Positions 1 to 4,885 of a stretch of DNA of 11,460 nucleotides are shown here, piece by piece. Each line of letters begins with the position of its first letter. The first letter of the stretch is position 1. Origin of the DNA: an uncultured Negativicutes bacterium. Lineage in GTDB: Bacteria; Bacillota; Negativicutes; Acidaminococcales; Acidaminococcaceae. Where the stretch lies: positions 1 through 11,460 of the forward strand of contig CALAZX010000204.1 in NCBI GenBank assembly GCA_937926555.1, read 5' to 3'. Below the pieces are notes generated by a model, which saw nothing but the letters and a program-made list of their open reading frames with translations, searched no databases and was not told the origin of the DNA. Both the position numbers and the translations under genes were made by a program.

Positions 1-15
1 TATCAAATTGACAGT

Positions 16-39
16 TTATTTAAGAATACCTTGCCGCAT
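16..39 (-). CDS. Seven-residue leader peptide (MRQGILK) upstream of a presumed tet gene
   Basis: ATG at 39, stop TAA at 18-16. It is preceded by AAGGAG (54-49) at a 9-nt spacing, which is near ideal for so short a frame, so translation looks intended. The codons run into the segment GGTATTCTTAAA. In tet(M)-type leaders this arm pairs with a later copy to form an attenuator hairpin; the second arm would be left of base 1. Seen: promoter, ribosome site, start and stop in the right order. Known: translation of the leader controls read-through in tet(M)-type genes. Inferred: the same control operates here. Alternatively the frame is incidental and the strong ribosome site belongs to RNA folding. 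Confidence 0.5.
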   Translation of the reverse strand: MRQGILK

Positions 40-71
40 ATTTATTAACTCCTTGTATAATACTGAATCTA

Positions 72-100
72 ATTATATTCCTTAACCCTTTATTTGTCAA
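72..100 (-). promoter_or_regulatory. Consensus sigma-A promoter of a tet-type leader
   Basis: On the minus strand there is a perfect -35 TTGACA (95-100), a 17-nt spacer and a perfect -10 TATAAT (72-77). Transcription runs left, off the window edge. It is followed by a strong ribosome site and a 7-codon reading frame. From memory, the minus-strand bases 39 to 1 match the leader that precedes ribosomal-protection tetracycline resistance genes (tet(M)/tet(O)/tet(W) type). The promoter match is seen directly; the link to tet is recognition without a database check, and the gene lies outside the window. Confidence 0.82.
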
Positions 101-109
101 GCTGACAAA
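93..109. repeat. 7-bp palindrome overlapping the -35 box
   Basis: TTTGTCA (93-99) and TGACAAA (103-109) form a perfect inverted repeat with a 3-nt centre. The left arm contains most of the -35 hexamer of the leftward promoter, so a bound protein would occlude polymerase. It could be an operator, or it could be incidental given that TTGACA is the -35 consensus. Confidence 0.4.
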
Positions 110-118
110 CTAAAGCAG

Positions 119-144
119 AAAAAGCGGCAGGATTTCCCCCTGCC
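119..144 (-). terminator. Rho-independent terminator after tnpV
   Basis: In the minus-strand transcript GGCAGG (144-139) and CCTGCC (131-126) form a 6-bp stem around a 7-nt loop, followed by GC and a run of five T (123-119). It sits 13 nt past the tnpV stop and just before the tet-type promoter, so it separates the two units. Confidence 0.7.
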
Positions 145-157
145 ACTAATCATCTGT

Positions 158-532
158 TTATGCAAAAATAATTTCCTTTTCCACAATCTCCCTCGCACAA
201 GCCCTTATGTTATTGAGGCATCCTGTCCATTCTAAGGCGTTTTCTGCCTTTAGCTGTTCCGTTATGCCCTGTGCCTGTTTCATACCCTCTATGAGCCTTT
301 CAAAGCGTTCCTGTGCCTGTCTGTTGATGTCGGCAAGGTAGGCGTTTAGCCTGCCGCTTGTAAGAAGATTGGTGTATGTAACTTTACGGTACTGTTTTAG
401 ATAATCTAAATGCCGTTGCCCCCAGATGCCTATTGCCTGTTCTTCTTCGGCGGGTACAGTTAAGCACGGTATCAAATAATCCCCTTGCCTTTCGTATTTG
501 CCGCCCAGTTCCTCAAATAATGATTTTGCCAT
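158..532 (-). CDS. tnpV: TnpV family transposon-encoded protein
   Basis: The 124-residue product has the hallmark features of TnpV, a small protein of unknown biochemical role carried by mobile elements of Firmicutes. Recognisable parts are the N-terminal ELGGKYERQGDYLIPCL segment (residues 9-25), the GQRHLDYLKQYRK segment (38-50), the LLTSGRLNAYLADI segment (56-69), and a long Glu/Gln/Lys-rich helix to the end. The length is full for the family as I know it. The ATG at 532 has GGAGG (546-542) at a 9-nt spacing. The gene overlaps by 20 nt the end of the selO fragment's reading frame, so it could be translationally coupled to it. No transposase or recombinase gene is visible, so only an element end is in the window. 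The base composition is lower in GC than selO upstream. The identification is by recalled family sequence. Confidence 0.85.
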   Translation of the reverse strand: MAKSLFEELGGKYERQGDYLIPCLTVPAEEEQAIGIWGQRHLDYLKQYRKVTYTNLLTSGRLNAYLADINRQAQERFERLIEGMKQAQGITEQLKAENALEWTGCLNNIRACAREIVEKEIIFA

Positions 533-1175
533 TGTCTGTTACCTCCACATTCTTTTTTATTTTGAATGTCCGCAAAATCCGTCCTACATCGTTACGCCAG
601 ATGCCTTCCCCTGTGGTGAGCACCGCCAGGGACCGGGTGGTGGGGATGCCCAGGCCGTGCATGGCCCGGCTCACCAGATATTCCCGGATCATGGACCCGA
701 AGGTGGCCCGTCCGTCCCCGCTACGGGAGAACGGGGTCTCCCCGCCGCCTTTCACCTGGATATCCCACAGTCTTCCCTCTTTATCCCGGTGTTCCCCCAG
801 GTTCCGGGCCCGACCGTCCCCCAGCATGGTGAACTGCCCGAACTGGTCCCCGGCATAGGCCTGGGCGTAGGGTTTCACCCCGGGGAACGGCTCATTGCCG
901 CAGAGCAGGGTAATCCCCCGCTCCGAGCGCAGGAACTCCGAATCCAGCCCCAAGTCCCCCGCCAGCCTCTCATCCAGGAGACGCAGCCGCACCAGCGGGA
1001 ACTGCGCGGGGGCCAGTGTCCGGTAGAACACCTCCGGCAGCTCCCGGTAGGTGGATTCCATCCGGAATCCGCCGTTCTCCGCTCCGGGTCCGGTTTCTAT
1101 TCCTCCCATCCGGCCTGTCCCGGCGACCTTGCCGTCCTGCTCCATCGTGGTCCCTCTATCTGTCCGTTCCATCAT
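513..1175 (-). pseudogene. selO: selO 5' fragment, truncated by a TnpV-type element
   Basis: SelO (YdiU, formerly UPF0061) is a pseudokinase that transfers AMP from ATP to protein hydroxyl groups. This 220-codon frame carries only its N-terminal third to half; family members are usually about 450-500 residues. Visible family motifs are YAGDQFGQF (107-115), LGDGRA (118-123), QVKGGGETPFSRSGDGRA (140-157, with the nucleotide-binding Lys), IREYLVSRAMHGLGIPTTRS (163-182) and LTTGE (186-190). Similarity stops at about residue 190-196 (bases 606-588), and the last 20-odd residues are an unrelated Lys/Ile-rich tail. The catalytic Asp/Asn region is absent. GGGAGGG at 1184-1178 favours the ATG at 1172 or 1175; both are in frame. 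The residues before about 42 are a low-complexity, Gly-rich leader unlike the family core. The promoter still looks intact. The missing 3' part may lie left of the window or be deleted. Confidence 0.82.
547..569. repeat. Hairpin upstream of tnpV near the element boundary
   Basis: ACATTC (547-552) and GAATGT (564-569) are inverted around an 11-nt T-rich centre. It lies immediately 5' of the tnpV ribosome site and near the point where selO similarity ends. It may be part of the element end or a translation-modulating hairpin; a 6-bp stem is weak evidence. Confidence 0.3.
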
Positions 1176-1197
1176 ATCCCTCCCGTCTTCTCATCTA

Positions 1198-1227
1198 TGT
1201 CAGTCATGTAAGTGTCAGTTGTGTCAG
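1198..1227. repeat. Three TGTCAG copies in the divergent intergenic region
   Basis: TGTCAG occurs at 1198-1203, 1213-1218 and 1222-1227, i.e. CTGACA three times in the leader of the selO fragment. The spacings are 15 and 9 nt. They could be binding half-sites or chance. Confidence 0.35.
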
Positions 1228-1237
1228 CAATAGTTAT

Positions 1238-1266
1238 ATTATACCAGTTTCCTGTGATTTTGTGGA
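1238..1266 (-). promoter_or_regulatory. Probable promoter of the selO fragment
   Basis: On the minus strand -35 TCCACA (1266-1261, four of six consensus bases), a 17-nt spacer and -10 TATAAT (1243-1238) lie about 65 nt upstream of the selO start. The predicted start of transcription is near 1231. It would also drive tnpV through the broken gene. Confidence 0.5.
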
Positions 1267-1327
1267 ACAGGTATCTCCCGTTGTTTTCAGAAAAAACAAG
1301 GATTTCGGCCCCCTCACGGCGAATAGT

Positions 1328-1333
1328 TATAAT
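1328..1333 (+). promoter_or_regulatory. Candidate -10 box for the exported-paralogue genes
   Basis: A perfect TATAAT lies 33 nt upstream of the first paralogue's ATG and 16 nt before its ribosome site. No good -35 is present at 16-18 nt upstream, so either an activator is needed or the true promoter is elsewhere in 1200-1330. Confidence 0.35.
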
Positions 1334-1366
1334 CAAGTACTTATCCAAAAAGGAGTGTTTCTGTCT

Positions 1367-2236
1367 ATGCATGTATTGAAACGAATTCTTTCCGTATTCT
1401 GTCTCCTGGCGTTGGTCCTGGGCTTCTCCACCGCCCCGGCCTCCGCGGAGGGGACGGTTTTCGAGACATCCCGCCAGCTGGGCTATCTCACCGGCGGCGA
1501 ATGGGTGGACTGCGGCTACGACAACGAGCGTCTGGCTTTCGACCGTGACGCCGACGGCGTGTTGCGGCTGATGAGCCGTGAGAACGGCCTGCCCTACCTG
1601 ACCTTCAAGGGCTACGACGGCGGTCCGGCGGACTACACCATCAACGAGCTCCGCACCTCCGCCCCGGCCATGAAATTCTTCGAGATCATCGCCACCAAAG
1701 GCCCCAAGCACCATAACAACGGCTACTGGCTGGTGAGCAAGCAGGACAACGAGTGGATGGTCTTCATGACCGTGGACAGCCTGGCCACCATGGGCTACAA
1801 CCCCCGCACCAACAACACCCTGGTATCCGCCGTCAACGCGAACGGCAACGGCAAGCTGATTGTCACCTGCAAGCCCGACATCCCGCCTGCGGCCATCCCC
1901 GCCGGTGCGGACAAGGACGGCACCCTGCGGCTGAACCTGGCCTGGGAGCCTTCCGTACGCTGGTTCAGCGTGCAGCTGTGGGAACCTGCCGCTACCCCGG
2001 GGCTTGACCTGGGAAGCGCGGCACCGGCAGCCAGCCCGGCAGTCTCCGTATCCAACACCCCTGCGGCTCCCGCACCCTCCATGGTGAACAGGGCTCCCGC
2101 CGCAACCCGCGGCAATGCGGGTCCGGTGATGCGGATTGAGGAGAACGCGGCAGGAAACGGCAGTGTCCTCACCGCCACCATCCCCCGCTACAAATTCTTT
2201 CCCATGGAATACCTGCTGCTTATCCCCAAGAGCTGA
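1367..2236 (+). CDS. Exported protein of unknown family, paralogue 1 (with C-terminal extension)
   Basis: The 289-residue product starts with a signal peptide (Lys-Arg, then the hydrophobic run to about residue 21, predicted cut after Ala-Ser-Ala at 27), so it is exported. The core (about 28-206) shares with the two downstream genes a GxLxLM strand (64-69), a FFEI motif (104-107), NNGYWLV (117-123), W-x-VFM-x-VDSLATMGYNP (130-146), the AVNANGNGKLIV stretch (155-166) and LNLAWEPSVRWF (189-200). Only this copy has an extra 80 residues: an Ala/Pro/Ser-rich linker (207-255) and a short C-terminal segment ending in an apolar strand. The ATG at 1367 is preferred over upstream in-frame starts because AAGGAG (1350-1355) lies 11 nt before it and the signal peptide begins there. 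No enzyme motif is visible and I do not recognise the family. It is first of three same-strand genes. Confidence 0.8.
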   Translation: MHVLKRILSVFCLLALVLGFSTAPASAEGTVFETSRQLGYLTGGEWVDCGYDNERLAFDRDADGVLRLMSRENGLPYLTFKGYDGGPADYTINELRTSAPAMKFFEIIATKGPKHHNNGYWLVSKQDNEWMVFMTVDSLATMGYNPRTNNTLVSAVNANGNGKLIVTCKPDIPPAAIPAGADKDGTLRLNLAWEPSVRWFSVQLWEPAATPGLDLGSAAPAASPAVSVSNTPAAPAPSMVNRAPAATRGNAGPVMRIEENAAGNGSVLTATIPRYKFFPMEYLLLIPKS

Positions 2237-2339
2237 GCGGCAGACAGTAAAGAAACGGAGCCGGACACGGAAGGCATACTGAAGAAACCCTGCCGCCCGG
2301 CATCCGGCAAGACAATGACGCAAAGGAGTGCATTCTCTC

Positions 2340-2984
2340 ATGAAGTTACTGAAACGCATCACCGCCATGTTCTGCTTCATGGCGCTGTTCATGGCTCTGA
2401 CCTGCCCCAACACGGCATCCGCCGGCCCCACCAAGTTCACCGCCGCGGAGGAGTCGAAGCTTGTCACCAAGTCCGATCCCGTGGAGTTCACCTACGGGAA
2501 AGGCGAGGTGCGGTTCTACATGGCCCAGGACGGCTCCCTTGTCCTCAGCGACAAGGCCACGGGGAAGCAGCTGATGGACTTCCACCATATCGGCAACCCC
2601 TCCCCTCAGGACCGTGACCATCTCTTCTACCTGATCTTCAAGATCAACGCAAAATCCCCCAAGATGGAACTTTTCGAGATCAAGGCTCTCACCGGCAACC
2701 GGGGCCGCAACGTGGGCTACTGGATCATCCGCGAAGACAAGAACGGCTGGAACGTGCTCATGGATGTGGACGGGCTCAGCGTGGCGGGCTATGACCCCTT
2801 CACATGGCACCTGCTCCGCACCGCCGTGAACCCCGGCAAGAGCGGCCAGTGGATCCTGGTGGCCGAGCGCGGCTACCTGCCCTACGGCACCACGGACCCC
2901 GACCGGCTGAAGACCGAGCAGGACATGCGGGTCCAGCTGGTCTGGGACCGGAACGCCGGCTGGTTCGAGCTCTACCCCTTCTGA
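2340..2984 (+). CDS. Exported protein of unknown family, paralogue 2
   Basis: The 214-residue product has a signal peptide with a likely cut after Ala-Ser-Ala at residue 28. No lipobox is convincing despite the Cys at 22. It is the most diverged of the three: the shared positions are YGKGEVRFYM (52-61), LFEI (111-114), NVGYWII (124-130), W-N-VLMDVDGLSVAGYDP (137-153), LLRTAVNPGKSGQWIL (158-173) and the near-terminal LVWDRNAGWF (200-209). It carries an insertion around 86-100 relative to the others. AAGGAG (2323-2328) is 11 nt before the ATG at 2340; an in-frame GTG at 2328 overlaps the ribosome site and is unlikely. The gene follows paralogue 1 after 103 nt without a clear terminator, so co-transcription is likely. 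Function unknown. Confidence 0.8.
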   Translation: MKLLKRITAMFCFMALFMALTCPNTASAGPTKFTAAEESKLVTKSDPVEFTYGKGEVRFYMAQDGSLVLSDKATGKQLMDFHHIGNPSPQDRDHLFYLIFKINAKSPKMELFEIKALTGNRGRNVGYWIIREDKNGWNVLMDVDGLSVAGYDPFTWHLLRTAVNPGKSGQWILVAERGYLPYGTTDPDRLKTEQDMRVQLVWDRNAGWFELYPF

Positions 2985-2997
2985 TAGAAGTGAACCC

Positions 2998-3020
2998 GCG
3001 GACCGTCAACGGACGGCCGC
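2998..3020 (+). other. Intercistronic stem-loop between paralogues 2 and 3
   Basis: GCGG-a-CCGTC (2998-3007) pairs with GACGGCCGC (3012-3020) around the loop AACG: nine base pairs with one bulged A. No T run follows, so it is more likely an RNA-stabilising or processing hairpin than a terminator. Confidence 0.45.
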
Positions 3021-3065
3021 CTGTAGACACTGATGTGATTTTATTTCAAGGAGTGTGAACTGTCC

Positions 3066-3698
3066 ATGCATCTGATGAAACGTATTGTGACCCTGGTATG
3101 CTTCCTGGGCCTGTTCCTGGGATTCGCCTGCACATCCCCCGCCTCCGCTGACCGCGGAACAGTCTTTGTGTCCGCCGGCGAGCGTGAGTACATCACCCTC
3201 AACGACTCCGAGGACTTCGACTACGGCCGCGAGGAGATCGAGTTCGCCAAGACCCCCGAGGGTGTCCTGCTCATGCGCGACGACGACACCAAGAGAACCC
3301 TGATGACCTTCAGCAGCTACGAGGGAAGCCGCTATGCCGACTTCAGTGTCCGCACCATCCGTACGGCCAACCCCTCCATGACCTTCTTCGAGATTGTCGC
3401 CAGCGACGGCGCCCATGCCAAGAACACCGGTTACTGGATTGTAGGCAAACAGGACGGCCAGTGGATTGTCTTCGTCAGCATCGACAGCCTGGCCGCCATG
3501 GGCTACACCCCGGAGAAATGGCACCGTATCAAGACCGCTGTCAACGAATACGGCAACGGCAAGTTCATCCTCACCAGCGAGCATGAGTACATGCCTCCCG
3601 GAGCGGAATACGGCTACCAGATGAAGACCGCCGTGGACCTGCGCCTGGAACTGTTCTGGGACCGGAACGCGCGCTGGTTCGGCATCCGGACCTACTGA
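3066..3698 (+). CDS. Exported protein of unknown family, paralogue 3
   Basis: The 210-residue product has a signal peptide with a likely cut after Ala-Ser-Ala at residue 28. It is closest to paralogue 1: both share GTVF at the mature N terminus, GVL-x-LM (66-70), the R-T-x-x-P-x-M-x-FFEI stretch (99-110), NTGYWIV (120-126), W-x-VF-x-x-x-DSLAAMGY-x-P (133-149) and the AVNEYGNGKFIL stretch (158-169). The C terminus LFWDRNARWF (196-205) matches paralogue 2 instead. The ATG at 3066 follows AAGGAG (3048-3053) with a 12-nt spacer, the same arrangement as in the other two genes. The mature part is rich in charged and aromatic residues with alternating beta-strand character and no membrane segment, which suggests a soluble beta-rich domain in the envelope or outside the cell. 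A terminator follows. Function unknown. Confidence 0.8.
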   Translation: MHLMKRIVTLVCFLGLFLGFACTSPASADRGTVFVSAGEREYITLNDSEDFDYGREEIEFAKTPEGVLLMRDDDTKRTLMTFSSYEGSRYADFSVRTIRTANPSMTFFEIVASDGAHAKNTGYWIVGKQDGQWIVFVSIDSLAAMGYTPEKWHRIKTAVNEYGNGKFILTSEHEYMPPGAEYGYQMKTAVDLRLELFWDRNARWFGIRTY

Positions 3699-3765
3699 TC
3701 CGCACAGAGGACAGCACGGAAGAACTGACGGCATCACAAGAGAATATCCACCGCAAGGCATGAAG

Positions 3766-3795
3766 AAACCCCGACCTGGAGAGGCCGGGGTTTTT
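3766..3795 (+). terminator. Terminator after the exported-paralogue cluster (probably bidirectional)
   Basis: AAACCCCG-a-CC and GGcCGGGGTTT form a stem around TGGAGA, followed on the plus strand by TTTTTC. One internal pair is A.C on the plus strand but G.U on the minus strand, and the converging SEFIR/TIR gene ends at 3822, so it may stop both transcripts. The T run is better on the plus side. Confidence 0.75.
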
Positions 3796-3821
3796 CTATC
3801 TTTGTAATATAAATCAATATC

Positions 3822-4745
3822 CTACTCTTTCCGCATATTCATCAAACTATTTATAACCTTATATTCAAACTTGAAATAATTCCTTTTTTGTCCGTGAGAT
3901 TTCGATTCAATCTCTAAAATTTTCACTGCCAATAAATTGCCCACCTCATTTTCAAAGATTGCAATCTCATTTTTCCCTACCTCTACGTACCAACTCGAAA
4001 AATCAAACTCTTTTATACCATTTTCATCAGGAAATTCCACACATCCATCCTTATACCCAACCCCATTATCATTATCAGAACATGCATAAATTGCTTTATC
4101 TGAACAACCGCTCCATCTAGTAGTAAAGAAAAAACTTCCTACTCCTATACTATAAATCCCATTATTTTTTGTATAATCCATTTCCCCAAATCCACTGGTG
4201 TCTATTGATTTATATTTATTTCGTTCTAAATCTGTTTTTATCTTTATATAGTCAATAGACTTTGATCTAAAAGGGCATTCTCCTAACGGCGGTTTTTTGT
4301 TTATGTCTTCACCGTAAATCCGTTCCAACAAATTTATATATTCTATTACTTCATCTCCCGACTCAAAATCAGAATATAATTTATTTGTTAAAAACGTAGG
4401 CGTTTTTTTCGCACTTTTATTATTTTTTATGATGGGCAGAATGTGATCTGTATTGGAATTTCTCAATAGGCTTCCCGTCAAAATCGTTGACTCATAACCA
4501 ACTCCGCCTTCACCAGCATCTGCTTTCTTTACGTAATTCTCCGAACAAATACAAATCACAAGCTTAGCCTCATTTAGACCGTGCTCCATGAAAAATCTTA
4601 AATTCTTTCCCACATGCATGTCCCATTGATCAAGAATTATATCAACCCCATGTCTTCTCAAGTTAGTGGCTAATTCTGCAACCCATTTTTTATGCTCCTC
4701 ACTGTCATGAGAATATGACATAAAAACCTTCGGATGTTCTATCAA
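3822..4745 (-). CDS. SEFIR/TIR-domain protein with a separate C-terminal domain
   Basis: Residues 5-150 fit the SEFIR branch of the TIR superfamily: KVFMSYSHDSEEHKKWV (6-22), a helix, then GVDIILDQWDM (33-43), the FFMEHGL helix, LVICICSENYVKKAD (62-76) and GGVGYE (80-85). Glu85 is a candidate for the acidic residue that TIR enzymes use to cleave NAD, though this is not certain for SEFIR proteins. After a charged linker, a beta-rich C-terminal domain (about 198-300) contains FTTRWSGCS, FSSWYVEV and NEIAIFENEVGNLLAVKILEIESKSHG. It looks like a sensor or binding module; I cannot name it. Start: GGAGG lies 7-9 nt before a TTG at 4745, giving 307 residues; an upstream in-frame GTG at 4763 would include the ribosome site in the coding region. 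The gene is visibly AT-rich next to its GC-rich neighbours, stands alone and is bounded by terminators, all signs of transfer. Likely role, by family only: phage defence or stress-triggered NAD depletion. Confidence 0.8.
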   Translation of the reverse strand: MIEHPKVFMSYSHDSEEHKKWVAELATNLRRHGVDIILDQWDMHVGKNLRFFMEHGLNEAKLVICICSENYVKKADAGEGGVGYESTILTGSLLRNSNTDHILPIIKNNKSAKKTPTFLTNKLYSDFESGDEVIEYINLLERIYGEDINKKPPLGECPFRSKSIDYIKIKTDLERNKYKSIDTSGFGEMDYTKNNGIYSIGVGSFFFTTRWSGCSDKAIYACSDNDNGVGYKDGCVEFPDENGIKEFDFSSWYVEVGKNEIAIFENEVGNLLAVKILEIESKSHGQKRNYFKFEYKVINSLMNMRKE

Positions 4746-4795
4746 AATATTTCCTCCCTTCACGTCGTTAATTTTTTCATAAATGTATATACTTT

Positions 4796-4825
4796 ATTAT
4801 ACCAAAAAACCTCCCGCCATTTCCA
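4796..4825 (-). promoter_or_regulatory. Candidate promoter of the SEFIR/TIR gene, inside the upstream terminator
   Basis: A perfect -10 TATAAT (4801-4796) lies 51 nt before the TTG start and directly after the T run of the acyltransferase terminator. The best -35, TGGAAA (4825-4820, four of six), sits in the hairpin loop at 18 nt. The -10 is strong; the -35 is weak. Confidence 0.45.
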
Positions 4826-4836
4826 TGACGGGAGGT
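4804..4836 (-). terminator. Terminator after the acyltransferase gene
   Basis: The minus-strand transcript forms a 12-bp stem, ACCTCCCGTCAT (4836-4825) with ATGGCGGGAGGT (4820-4809), closed by a GGAA loop and followed by a run of T (4809-4804). The single non-canonical pair is G.U on this strand and A.C on the other, so the direction is minus. It lies 49 nt past the gene's stop. Confidence 0.88.
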
Positions 4837-4885
4837 TCTGTTAAATGTATATGATTCTACCACAGATATGCCGTTGCGTTATCTC

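Noticed and set aside
433..1211. Plus-strand frames opposite selO and tnpV
   Set aside because: Both overlap the selO fragment in antisense and are Pro/Arg-rich, with no family resemblance.
1016..1366. Upstream extension of the first exported paralogue
   Set aside because: The added residues overlap the selO fragment in antisense; the signal peptide and AAGGAG place the start at 1367.
2397..2405. Lipobox in paralogue 2 around Cys22
   Set aside because: The residues before Cys are Ala-Leu-Thr, which does not fit the usual small residue at -1; an AxA site six residues later fits ordinary signal peptidase better.
1172..2491. Long minus-strand open frame opposite the first exported paralogue
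   Set aside because: It is antisense to a gene with signal peptide, ribosome site and paralogues. Its Gly/Val/Ala-rich product is the usual result of GC-rich third positions read backwards.
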